From positions 1-31,991 of the forward strand of contig JAIPJR010000028.1 of NCBI GenBank assembly GCA_021734045.1: a stretch of 31,991 nt of DNA. Reading direction: 5' to 3'. The position numbers and the translations under genes were made by a program. Under the pieces are notes generated by a model that searched no databases, was not told the DNA's origin, and saw only the letters and a list, made by a program, of their open reading frames with translations. This document shows positions 16,029 through 23,716 of this stretch, one piece after another (position 1 is the first letter of the stretch; the number at the start of each line of letters is the position of its first letter). This DNA is from Fidelibacterota bacterium (GTDB lineage: Bacteria; Fidelibacterota; UBA8477).

Positions 16029-16916
16029 ATGACGAAGGTTCGGGTAGGGATTGATCTGGGCGGAACAAAGGCCCGGATTGGTGTTGTGGATGAAGCGGGT
16101 AAGCTGCTGACGTTGGGCGATAAAATCTTTGTAAAGGATTTCACAAGTGCCACCGTGTTGGTGAAAGCGCTTGTGAAGGATATCCAGAAAATATTACGCA
16201 CGAATACACAGTGGGAGCTGGCGGGTATCGGGATTGGGTCGCCGGGGCCGCTGGATAAATCCCGGCGGCGTGTTTTGAATACACCTAATCTGAAGCTGCT
16301 GGCTTATTTTGATCTGGTAAAGGCTTTTGCCGGCCACTTCTCCCAGCCGGTTGTTATGAATAATGATGCCAATGTATTCACCCTGGGGGAAGCACTGTAT
16401 GGTGCTGGTCGGGGGATGGATGTGGTGTACGGCATGACACTGGGAACCGGGTTTGGAAATGGTCTGGTGTGGCGGGGAGAAATATTTGACGGCGCACACG
16501 GTGTCGCAACTGAATATGGTCTGGCACCCTATGCGGAGGATGTGGTGGAACACTATGTGTCCGGCCGGGCACTCGAACGCTACTACAAGGACTTCACCAA
16601 CCAGAAGCTGAGCGGTGCAGAGATTTTTAAGCTGGCGGAGGGTGAAGATGAACTGGCTATTCGGGCTTTCAAATTGTTGGGGTACCATTTGGGGAAGGCG
16701 TTGATCCCGGTGGTACGTTTGATCGACCCAAAGATGATGATTATCGGTGGTTCCCTGGCGGCAGGATTCCCGTGGATTTATGAAGCCGCCTGGCCTATTC
16801 TGAAGGACTTACTCTGGGATGAGCAGGAAGGCAGCCTGGAGCTGGTACCCGCCAAACTGGGCGACGCCGCCCCGGTGATTGGTGCTGCAGCACTGATTCC
16901 CAGTGGTATGAAATAA
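16029..16916 (+). CDS. ROK family sugar kinase (glucokinase-like) lacking canonical zinc motif
   Basis: 295 residues. ROK kinases phosphorylate glucose, N-acetylmannosamine, fructose and related sugars. Seen here are the phosphate-1 loop VGIDLGGTKARIGVVD, GIGIGSPGPLD, VVMNNDANVFTLGEA with catalytic D113, and TLGTGFGNGLV. The domain that normally binds zinc (E-x-G-H plus CxCGxxGCxE) is altered. The stretch reads HGVATEYGLAP (157-167) then directly VEHYVSGRALERYY, with no cysteines and Leu where the ligand His is expected. The sugar-binding Glu is retained (E162). A phosphorylating sugar kinase is the best guess, with glucose plausible because glycolytic genes lie downstream. The substrate is unproven. 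Confidence 0.88.
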   Translation: MTKVRVGIDLGGTKARIGVVDEAGKLLTLGDKIFVKDFTSATVLVKALVKDIQKILRTNTQWELAGIGIGSPGPLDKSRRRVLNTPNLKLLAYFDLVKAFAGHFSQPVVMNNDANVFTLGEALYGAGRGMDVVYGMTLGTGFGNGLVWRGEIFDGAHGVATEYGLAPYAEDVVEHYVSGRALERYYKDFTNQKLSGAEIFKLAEGEDELAIRAFKLLGYHLGKALIPVVRLIDPKMMIIGGSLAAGFPWIYEAAWPILKDLLWDEQEGSLELVPAKLGDAAPVIGAAALIPSGMK

Positions 16917-17025
16917 CATTTTACCTCCGACATTTGCTTCCTGTGCCAATCCAAACCGAATTGATGAGCAGGGACATAGATATGAAAATCGCCAGTACTG
17001 CAGTGTTTATCCTTAAGCTGATTAG

Positions 17026-17733
17026 ATGAATCGTATACTGAACAATCTGACGACGCCATTGCGGTCATTCCCTATGGGTCTGATTGACCTGCTCTATCCG
17101 CCGTTATGCGAAATTTGTGGTGAAAAATTAACTGCTCCCACCTATCTGGCGTGTGATGACTGTCTGGGGCAAGTGGCATTCAAGGGCTATTTTCTGGAAG
17201 AGTTTTCAATTCACGGAGACGTTGCACTGGATGGGGCTTGGTGTTTGACGGATTTTGAGCCGACGATGCAGCACTTGGTTCATCTGTTGAAATACAGTCG
17301 CCGCACGCGTGTGGTAGAACGACTCTGTGATTTCTGGGCGCCCAATATCCGTGAGTGTCTGAAAAAAATGGCCTACGACCGGGTGGCGCCAATTCCCCTC
17401 CATCCCCGGAAAGCACGGGAGCGCGGCTATAACCAAGTGGCTAAATTGGCAAGGTGGCTGGGCGTTCATCACCAAATTCCGATGACGCTGGATTTACTGA
17501 CGCGTACGCGTTATACCTCCACCCAAACACAGCTTAGCGCGCATGAGCGCCATTCAAATGTTTCCGGCGCGTTTCGTATCAATGCGACGGTGAAAGGGAT
17601 GAACATCCTGTTGGTAGATGATGTGTTGACCACCGGATCCACCGCCAATGCTTGCGCAGCAGAATTGAAAGCTTCCGGCGCTAAACAGGTTCACCTGCTG
17701 ACCCTGTCCACACCCTCCCAGATGGATACCTGA
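17026..17733 (+). CDS. comF: ComF family phosphoribosyltransferase-like protein
   Basis: 235 residues. An N-terminal zinc-finger-like pair CEICGEKLTAPTYLACDDC is followed by PIPLHPRKARERGYNQVAKLAR and the PRPP-loop-like NILLVDDVLTTGSTANACA, the classic ComF layout. ComF/GntX proteins help DNA uptake or use in naturally competent bacteria, by an unclear mechanism. The start is uncertain: the ATG at 17026 has no strong Shine-Dalgarno sequence, and an in-frame ATG at 17074 begins at GLIDLLYPPLC, where homology starts. No other competence gene is nearby. Confidence 0.92.
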   Translation: MNRILNNLTTPLRSFPMGLIDLLYPPLCEICGEKLTAPTYLACDDCLGQVAFKGYFLEEFSIHGDVALDGAWCLTDFEPTMQHLVHLLKYSRRTRVVERLCDFWAPNIRECLKKMAYDRVAPIPLHPRKARERGYNQVAKLARWLGVHHQIPMTLDLLTRTRYTSTQTQLSAHERHSNVSGAFRINATVKGMNILLVDDVLTTGSTANACAAELKASGAKQVHLLTLSTPSQMDT

Positions 17734-17739
17734 CAGTCC

Positions 17740-17768
17740 TTGACTTGGCAGGAATTTTGTAGTAACCT
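17740..17768 (+). promoter_or_regulatory. Candidate sigma-70-like promoter upstream of fba
   Basis: TTGACT (17740-17745) is separated by 17 bases from TAACCT (17763-17768), with AT-rich DNA following and an untranslated leader of roughly 115 bases before the fba ATG. The -10 match is modest. It is the only good -35/-10 pair I see in the 157-base gap after comF and could drive the fba-pgk-tpiA-secG-tRNA run. Confidence 0.35.
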
Positions 17769-17890
17769 AATATTGAGTTACGATGCGGAAAGAGGTCATA
17801 AGACTAGAAATAACAATAAATAAGAACCTATCGTATTTCGAATCAGGTTCGTAAATAAAATGAATTAATTACCAGGATAGAGAGGACATT

Positions 17891-19075
17891 ATGAAAGTCT
17901 ATCAATCACCACCAGCGCTGAATACGACCCGGCGTTTTTCGGACAACATGACCAATGCCCATACGCTGCTACTGAAAGCCAAACGGGGTGAGAAGGGCAG
18001 TCGAAAGGAGGCCGGTTACGCTGTACCGGCATTTAATGTGACCACCTTCCAGGGCATTAATGCTGCGTTTAAAGCCTTCGAATTGCTGGGGTCTTCCGGA
18101 CTTCTGGCCTTCTCGAACAGTGCGTTGAAGCATTTTGGGCTGGGCGATCCGTTGTTCGGTCTGGAAGTGGTCTCCGAATATGTGGCGAAAATGGCCAAGC
18201 GTTCCAGCGTGAAGATTGCCACCCATCTGGATCACGGTGATTATACCACCGATTCGGGACGCAAAGTGGTGCAGGGAGCCGTGGAAATGCTCACCAGCGT
18301 CATGGCCGATAACTCTACGGATCACAACACCAAGACAGCTACTGCGCTTGCTGATAATATCGGGTATACGCGCGAAGTGGTGAATATGGCACACCCTGTG
18401 GGTGTTTCCGTTGAAGGTGAATTGGGTGTGTTGGCCGGAGAAGAGGACGAAGATACCAAGTCAGATTTTTCCACCTACACCAATCCGGATGAATTCGAAA
18501 AATTCATTACCGAAACCGGTGTGCTCCTCATTGCACCGACCATTGGTACCATGCATGGTCCTAACAAAGGGAAACCGGGCCAGAAGGTGAAACTGAATAT
18601 CGAGCTGGCGCACGAGTTGTTGAAAATCGCTGACCGGGTTCAACCCGAGACCGTATTCGTTGCCCACGGCGCATCCACCCTCTATCCGCAGGTTGTGGAA
18701 TACGCGATCGCGCAGCTGGAGCAGATTGGGTCCGGGCTGTCAGATCGATTTACCCAGACCTGGCAGGATTTTGTGGGAACCGACTGGGAGCAGATCAAGG
18801 GTCTGATTGGCGCAGGATTCGCAAAAATCAACACAGACACCGAAAACCGCCAGACATTCCTGGCCGGGTTGTTGGGTGCTGTGAATGAAAATTCCGCTAA
18901 AATCGATATTCGTTGGTATGACAATCGGACCACGGAAGCTATCACCCAGAGCTATACCATAAAGCTCATTATGGCCGGTGATTATGGTGTCTGGCACGAA
19001 CCTAAAATCAATGTGGACAAATTCGTCTTCGATTTGAACCATTCCTTGAAAGAGGCTATTGAAGCTGCGAAATAG
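17891..19075 (+). CDS. fba: Class II fructose-bisphosphate aldolase
   Basis: 394 residues with GAGG five bases before the ATG. It reversibly cleaves fructose-1,6-bisphosphate to DHAP and glyceraldehyde-3-phosphate using zinc. Motifs are GYAVPAFNVTTFQGINAAF, IATHLDHGDY (zinc His and catalytic Asp region), SVEGELGVLAGEED (Glu ligand), APTIGTMHG, FVAHGASTLYPQ (zinc His) and the phosphate-binding GFAKINTDTENR. About 20 residues (ending RRFSDN) precede the usual N-terminal helix, and KRGEKGSRKEAGY carries a small basic insert. The neighbours pgk and tpiA supply linked glycolytic steps. Confidence 0.94.
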   Translation: MKVYQSPPALNTTRRFSDNMTNAHTLLLKAKRGEKGSRKEAGYAVPAFNVTTFQGINAAFKAFELLGSSGLLAFSNSALKHFGLGDPLFGLEVVSEYVAKMAKRSSVKIATHLDHGDYTTDSGRKVVQGAVEMLTSVMADNSTDHNTKTATALADNIGYTREVVNMAHPVGVSVEGELGVLAGEEDEDTKSDFSTYTNPDEFEKFITETGVLLIAPTIGTMHGPNKGKPGQKVKLNIELAHELLKIADRVQPETVFVAHGASTLYPQVVEYAIAQLEQIGSGLSDRFTQTWQDFVGTDWEQIKGLIGAGFAKINTDTENRQTFLAGLLGAVNENSAKIDIRWYDNRTTEAITQSYTIKLIMAGDYGVWHEPKINVDKFVFDLNHSLKEAIEAAK

Positions 19076-19117
19076 AGCTGCGACAGCCTGGGAAAACTCA
19101 TCACCGGGGGCAATCCT

Positions 19118-20323
19118 ATGTTGAAACCGAAATCTGTAGAAGAGCTGGCAGTCCGGGGCAAGCGCGTCTTTGTACGAACTGACTATAATGTACCACTGAA
19201 CGCCCAACAGGAGATCACCGACGATTTGCGAATTCAAGCGTCACTACCCACAATTCAATACCTGTTGGATAATGGCGCTGCGGTGATTCTGGCTTCCCAC
19301 CTGGGACGTCCCAAGGGTGAGCGCATTCCTGAAATGAGCCTGGCACCGGTGGCAGAGCGGTTGAGCCAATTATTAGGCCGTCCGGTTGAATTTGTGCAGG
19401 ACTGCATTGGTGAAACGGTGGAAGCAAAAGTTAGCGACCTGCAGCCTGGTCAGGTATTGCTGCTAGAAAATCTGCGGTTTCATGCTGCTGAAACCAAAAA
19501 TGATGCGGTGTTTTCCGCTCAATTGGCTCGTCTGGCGGATGTGTATGTGAATGATGCATTTGGAACCGCCCATCGTGCCCATGCTTCCAACGTGGGTATC
19601 ACGGAGCATTTTGCTGAAAAAGGTGCCGGTTTTCTGCTCATGAAAGAGGTGGAATTTCTGGTGGATGCCATTGAAAATCCCCGGCGACCGTTCACGGTGG
19701 TTATGGGAGGCGCTAAAATTTCCGGCAAGATTGATCTTATCAAATCCCTGGCGGAACGAGCCGACTATATCCTGGTTGGTGGTGGGATGGCGTTCACTTT
19801 TTTGGCGGCAGCACCGCTCCGGCATGATGTGGGTAGTTCACTGGTTGAGACGGATAAACTGGCGCTTGCGAGCGAAATTATGGCGTACTGTGCCAATCGC
19901 GAGGTGAATCTGGTGTTGCCCACGGATTGTGTTGCAGCGGAATCGATTGGCAGTGATGTGGAAACCCGAAATCTCTCCATACGCTCCCTGACCCATGGTC
20001 TGATGGGGTTGGATATCGGTCCCCAGACATTAAAAACCTTTGAATCGGTTTTGAAAGAGTCCAAGACAGTCCTGTGGAATGGACCTATGGGGGTTTTTGA
20101 GCATGAACCGTTTGCAGCCGGGACCCGACGGGTTGCCGAAACACTGGCGGCACTTACCGAGAATGGTGCTACCACAATTGTAGGTGGGGGCGACAGCGCG
20201 GCAGCATTGGCTCAATTCGGTCTAATGGACCGGGTGACCCATGTGAGCACCGGCGGTGGTGCTTCCCTGGAGCTGTTGAGCGGAAAAACGCTGCCGGCAT
20301 TTGAAGCATTGAAGGGAGAGTAA
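19118..20323 (+). CDS. pgk: Phosphoglycerate kinase
   Basis: 401 residues, normal length. It transfers phosphate from 1,3-bisphosphoglycerate to ADP. Visible are the substrate-binding KRVFVRTDYNVPLN, ILASHLGRPKGE, LLLENLRFHAAE, VNDAFGTAHRAHAS, the interdomain VVMGGAKISGKIDLI, ILVGGGMAFTF, VLWNGPMGVFE, and the nucleotide-binding IVGGGDSAAALAQFG and HVSTGGGASLELLSG. It lies 42 bases after fba and four bases before the tpiA start codon. Confidence 0.97.
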   Translation: MLKPKSVEELAVRGKRVFVRTDYNVPLNAQQEITDDLRIQASLPTIQYLLDNGAAVILASHLGRPKGERIPEMSLAPVAERLSQLLGRPVEFVQDCIGETVEAKVSDLQPGQVLLLENLRFHAAETKNDAVFSAQLARLADVYVNDAFGTAHRAHASNVGITEHFAEKGAGFLLMKEVEFLVDAIENPRRPFTVVMGGAKISGKIDLIKSLAERADYILVGGGMAFTFLAAAPLRHDVGSSLVETDKLALASEIMAYCANREVNLVLPTDCVAAESIGSDVETRNLSIRSLTHGLMGLDIGPQTLKTFESVLKESKTVLWNGPMGVFEHEPFAAGTRRVAETLAALTENGATTIVGGGDSAAALAQFGLMDRVTHVSTGGGASLELLSGKTLPAFEALKGE

Positions 20324-20327
20324 GTCC

Positions 20328-21095
20328 TTGAAAAGAAAGAAGATAATCGCTGGAAACTGGAAGATGAATTATGGCCCGAATGCGGCCGGTAAATACGCTC
20401 AAAAGCTCAGGATTAATCTATTGGAGGCCCATGGGGTGGACATTATTTTATGCCCGCCTTTTTTGGCCTTGAAACCGGTTTTTGACGCTGTAGCCGACTC
20501 ACCCATTAAAGTTGGCGCCCAAAATATGCATGAAGCTGAGTCCGGTGCGTTTACCGGTGAAATTTCCGGCTCCATGCTGAAAGACCTGGGGATTGAATAT
20601 GTCATCCTGGGTCATTCGGAGCGGCGACATGTTTTTGGTGAATCGGATGAGCGGATAAACCTGAAAATCAAGCGTTCTTTGCAGGTGGGGCTGAAACCGA
20701 TTTTCTGTGTTGGAGAGACCCTGGACGAGCGGGAAAATGGTGAGACTGGTCAGATTATCCAGCGCCAATTATCCAAAGGTCTGGCTGGGATCGACGCAGA
20801 GCAACTAAAGTCAATCATTATAGCCTATGAGCCGGTTTGGGCGATTGGGACGGGATTGACGGCTACGCCGGATCAGGCGGTGGAGATTCACCAGGAAATT
20901 CGGGAAATGGTTCGCGACCTGTACAGCCCTGTTAGCGCAGATGAAATGAGCATTCTTTACGGTGGAAGCGTGAAACCGGAGAATGCGGAAGGGCTGCTGC
21001 GCAATGAAGATATTGATGGTGTCCTGGTGGGTGGTGCCAGTTTGAAGCTGGACCAGTTCACAGGCATTGTACATGCGGCTCTGAGAATCGCATAG
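20328..21095 (+). CDS. tpiA: Triosephosphate isomerase
   Basis: 255 residues, interconverting DHAP and glyceraldehyde-3-phosphate. It starts at TTG: GGGAGAG overlapping the pgk end lies about nine bases upstream, and the family N-terminus KKIIAGNWKMN follows at once. Catalytic elements are the Lys of AGNWKMN, His in VILGHSERR, and Glu in IIAYEPVWAIGTG, with the phosphate-gripping LYGGSVKPENA and GVLVGGASLK loops. pgk ends four bases before the start and secG begins eight bases after the stop, so the genes form one transcription unit. Confidence 0.97.
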   Translation: MKRKKIIAGNWKMNYGPNAAGKYAQKLRINLLEAHGVDIILCPPFLALKPVFDAVADSPIKVGAQNMHEAESGAFTGEISGSMLKDLGIEYVILGHSERRHVFGESDERINLKIKRSLQVGLKPIFCVGETLDERENGETGQIIQRQLSKGLAGIDAEQLKSIIIAYEPVWAIGTGLTATPDQAVEIHQEIREMVRDLYSPVSADEMSILYGGSVKPENAEGLLRNEDIDGVLVGGASLKLDQFTGIVHAALRIA

Positions 21096-21103
21096 GAGCG
21101 AAA

Positions 21104-21499
21104 ATGGTTTTTCTGTATATCGTGTTGGCATTTGTAAGCCTTTCTTTGATGATTGTGATTTTAATGCAATCCAGTAAAGGAGGCGGTTTGGCCGGCACAT
21201 TCGGTGGGGCTGCCTCTACCACCAATGCGTTGTTTGGTGCCGGCACCGGTAATTTTCTCACGAAATTGACCACTGGCTTGGCAATAACCTTTATGGTGCT
21301 GATTATTTTGATCAGTGTATTGAACAAGGGATCGGGAAGTCAGGGTGGCCAGTCTGTTATTCAGCAGAGCGCCAATGTGCCCTCCGCCATCGTGCCGGGC
21401 ACCCAATTTGATGCCCAGGATATGGCGGTTCCCACTGATCAAACTGAAGGCGAGAATGCCCTTCCTGCTGGTGGAGACGAATCCGGTTCTGCGGAATAA
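21104..21499 (+). CDS. secG: Preprotein translocase subunit SecG
   Basis: 131 residues. It has two membrane helices (about 3-20 and 58-75) flanking the conserved cytoplasmic loop MQSSKGGGLAGTFGG and NALFGAGTGNFLTKLT. SecG assists SecYE during SecA-driven export across the inner membrane. The C-terminal ~55 residues are a Gln/Asp/Glu/Pro-rich tail that is longer than in E. coli SecG and lacks recognised motifs. The tpiA-secG order is a common bacterial arrangement, and a tRNA-Leu follows 31 bases later. Confidence 0.95.
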   Translation: MVFLYIVLAFVSLSLMIVILMQSSKGGGLAGTFGGAASTTNALFGAGTGNFLTKLTTGLAITFMVLIILISVLNKGSGSQGGQSVIQQSANVPSAIVPGTQFDAQDMAVPTDQTEGENALPAGGDESGSAE

Positions 21500-21530
21500 C
21501 GCGAGCTTTTTACATGACATTATTGTCAGG

Positions 21531-21617
21531 GCCGAGGTGGTGGAATTGGTAGACACGCTATCTTGAGGGGGTAGTGAGCGAAAGCTTGTGCGGGTTCAAA
21601 TCCCGCTCTCGGCACCA
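21531..21617 (+). tRNA. tRNA-Leu (anticodon GAG)
   Basis: An 87-base class II tRNA with encoded CCA. The acceptor stem is GCCGAGG / TCTCGGC with discriminator A. The D arm contains GGTGGAATTGGTAGACA and the anticodon stem is CTATC/GGTAG with loop TTGAGGG. The anticodon GAG (21565-21567) reads CUC/CUU. The long variable arm has AGC-GAAA-GCT and the T arm GCGGG-TTCAAAT-CCCGC. It lies 31 bases after secG and is followed by a strong terminator, so it is probably the last element of the fba-secG transcript. A 5-bp hairpin TGACA-TTAT-TGTCA (21515-21528) lies just in front of it. Confidence 0.97.
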
Positions 21618-21623
21618 TCAGTC

Positions 21624-21650
21624 AAACCCCGTTGAGATGCGGGGTTTTCT
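21624..21650 (+). terminator. Intrinsic terminator after tRNA-Leu
   Basis: Stem AAACCCCG (21624-21631) / CGGGGTTT (21640-21647), an 8-bp perfect match with an 8-base loop, ending in TTTTCT. It closes the secG-tRNA-Leu unit. Confidence 0.85.
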
Positions 21651-21893
21651 GTATTGAAAATCGGACCGCTCAGGCAACACCCTGGTTAGGGAAATTGGGA
21701 AATCAGAACACGCCCATGTTGTTAGAACGGACCGGATAAAAGGGATGACAAGCGGGAGTCGTCCATCTATATTTTCCCGCTAAATTGCTGGAAATCATTG
21801 ACATGAAGCAGATGTATAAAAAAATGACGGGAGAATGTGAAATCTGAGGATCCGATTGACGGATTCCCAGGTAGATCTGGGAGAACCTATCGT

Positions 21894-23153
21894 ATGAAAA
21901 GATTAATGGTATTAACGATTGTATTTATGGCCGGGTTTGGGGTTGCGAGAGCTGAAAATGCCGAAGGCCAGGCGTTGATCAAACAGGCACGACAAGCCAT
22001 TGCCGAACTTCGCTTAAGTGATGCGGACGCCAAATACAAAGAGGCGATTGATGTCATCGAGCAGGAGCTGGATTATGATGAGGCAGAAAGCAAAGCTGCC
22101 CGGGATGAGTGGAAGCGCTTACAATCCATAACGCAGCTTTTGGCTGACGGCAGCCGCTCTTTGGAACGGCAGGATTACGCCGATGCGGGCAAGCGTTACG
22201 CGGAGGCCATTCAAACCATGACCTCTTATAACGATACGATTTGGGACCGGGCTATGGCTGAAGCTTATTACCAGTGGGGTATGACTTTCTATCGCAAGGA
22301 CAACACATCGGAAGCAGCGGCCAAATTCCGTGAAGCAATTGCGAAGGCACCGGATCAGGATAATTACAGCAAAGCGCTGTATAACATTGTGGTGACCCAT
22401 TACAATGACGGGTTGAAATATTATCGTCGCCGGGATTTTCGCAGTGCCAGACTGGAATACGAACAGAGCGTGGCCGTTGACCCCACTTTCGCCAAAGGGT
22501 ATTACATGCTGGCCCTCATCGCCAAGATGGATAATGATGCCGACAAAGCCATGGATTACTACGAAAAGGCCATTGACAACGATCCTCAGTACTATATTGC
22601 CTGGTTCGGTTTGGGAAAATTATACGCTGATCTGGGACGTATGACTAAAGCAGTGGACGCGTTTGCCCGCACCATCGCCATCAATCCCACTTATCAGAAA
22701 GCCTATTTTGAGCGTGGACAGGCTTATCTCTCACTGAAAGAAAAAAGTAAGGCAATTGCCGATTTTCAAATGGCATTAAGTCTGGATGATGAATATACCC
22801 TGGCATATGAAGCACTGGGGCTGGTCTATAATGAAGACCACAATTACGAAGAGACGATTCGTTTGCTTTCACCCACCAAGGGAACCAAGACTGCCAGCTA
22901 TAAGACCTGTTACTATCTGGGTCAAGCCTACAATGAGACGAAAAACTTTGAGGAAGCGTTACGGTGTGCCACCAACTCATTAACACAGAAATCGGGATGG
23001 GCACCGGCATTGTTTGAAAAGGGACGCGCCCTGGCGGCCATGAATCAGAAAACCGAAGCCATCGCTGCGTTCAAACAGGCTGCGAAAGATTCGCGCTGGA
23101 AGTCGGCTGCCGAATATGAGATTAACCTGCTCACCAAATGGGCGGATCGCTAA
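21894..23153 (+). CDS. Secreted tetratricopeptide-repeat protein
   Basis: 419 residues from the ATG at 21894, preceded by GGGAGA. An in-frame GTG at 21837 would add 19 hydrophilic residues before an obvious signal peptide (MKRLMVLTIVFMAGFGVARA), so it is disfavoured. The mature protein is almost wholly helical, with about eight or nine TPR units, for example YYMLALIAKMDNDADKAMDY, AWFGLGKLYADLGRMTKAVD and AYFERGQAYLSLKEKSKAIA. TPRs mediate protein-protein contacts. Localisation is probably the periplasm and the partner is unknown. The 240-base upstream gap holds only a weak inverted repeat (AGCGGGA 21751-21757 / TCCCGCT 21775-21781). A strong terminator follows, so it looks monocistronic. Confidence 0.88.
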   Translation: MKRLMVLTIVFMAGFGVARAENAEGQALIKQARQAIAELRLSDADAKYKEAIDVIEQELDYDEAESKAARDEWKRLQSITQLLADGSRSLERQDYADAGKRYAEAIQTMTSYNDTIWDRAMAEAYYQWGMTFYRKDNTSEAAAKFREAIAKAPDQDNYSKALYNIVVTHYNDGLKYYRRRDFRSARLEYEQSVAVDPTFAKGYYMLALIAKMDNDADKAMDYYEKAIDNDPQYYIAWFGLGKLYADLGRMTKAVDAFARTIAINPTYQKAYFERGQAYLSLKEKSKAIADFQMALSLDDEYTLAYEALGLVYNEDHNYEETIRLLSPTKGTKTASYKTCYYLGQAYNETKNFEEALRCATNSLTQKSGWAPALFEKGRALAAMNQKTEAIAAFKQAAKDSRWKSAAEYEINLLTKWADR

Positions 23154-23206
23154 GCGCAAAGTCCGGAAAATATTCAGCACGAATAACCAGTCAGGAAAAC
23201 ATAATT

Positions 23207-23240
23207 GAAGAGGTGACCAGCGCGTCACCTCTTCTCTTTT
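23207..23240 (+). terminator. Intrinsic terminator after the TPR gene
   Basis: An 11-bp perfect stem GAAGAGGTGAC (23207-23217) / GTCACCTCTTC (23224-23234) with a 6-base loop, then TCTTTT. It is the strongest terminator in the window and separates the TPR gene from the acpS-to-trkH run. Confidence 0.9.
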
Positions 23241-23347
23241 CAGCAAAACCAGACCGGTAGAATTGAAGATTGCCATTGCTGAAAATTTCCCCCGACCTAA
23301 ATTCCGGACAGAATGACATTCTTTTTATGCAGAGCAGCAGAGTTGAT

Positions 23348-23716
23348 ATGAGAATTACCGGAGTGGGAACAGACTTGGTTGAAGTGGTGCGAATTAGCGG
23401 ATTGCTGGAACGCTACGGTGAGCGCTTCATGCGGAAAATTTTCACAGAAAAAGAAATTCGGTACTGCTCAGCCCGGCCTGATCCGGCGGTGCACTTTTCC
23501 GGGCGGTTTGCCGCCAAGGAGGCTGTAGCAAAAGCGGCTTATCAAAGCGGTTGGCTGGAAGTGATTCCCTGGCGCAATATCGAAATCACAAACGATACCC
23601 ACGGTCGTCCGTCTGTTAATATTACCCCGCAGGTATTCAGTGTTTGCCATCTTTCTATCGCGCATGACGGTGCTTACGCCCTGGCATTCGCAGTGGGGGA
23701 GACCGATCATGTCTGA
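23348..23716 (+). CDS. acpS: Holo-[acyl-carrier-protein] synthase
   Basis: 122 residues. It transfers 4'-phosphopantetheine from coenzyme A to apo-ACP. Signature parts are MRITGVGTDLVEVVRI (Mg-binding Asp), RKIFTEKEIRYC, VHFSGRFAAKEAVAKA (Mg-binding Glu and adjacent Lys), NDTHGRPSV and VCHLSIAHDGAYALAFAV. The start at 23348 matches the family N-terminus exactly. In-frame ATG 23327 and TTG 23270 would add unrelated residues. The stop overlaps the nnr start by eight bases, an acpS-nnr arrangement common in bacteria. Confidence 0.95.
   Translation: MRITGVGTDLVEVVRISGLLERYGERFMRKIFTEKEIRYCSARPDPAVHFSGRFAAKEAVAKAAYQSGWLEVIPWRNIEITNDTHGRPSVNITPQVFSVCHLSIAHDGAYALAFAVGETDHV

Noticed and set aside
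21345-21566. Reading frame ending in RAEVVELVDTLS that runs into the tRNA
   Set aside because: This peptide is the translation of the tRNA-Leu 5' end (GCCGAGGTGGTGGAATTGGTA). The frame overlaps secG in another frame and stops inside the tRNA, so it is spurious.
21837-21893. GTG start for the TPR protein
   Set aside because: The extra 19 residues would put a hydrophilic stretch before a clear signal peptide, and a good Shine-Dalgarno sequence precedes the ATG at 21894.
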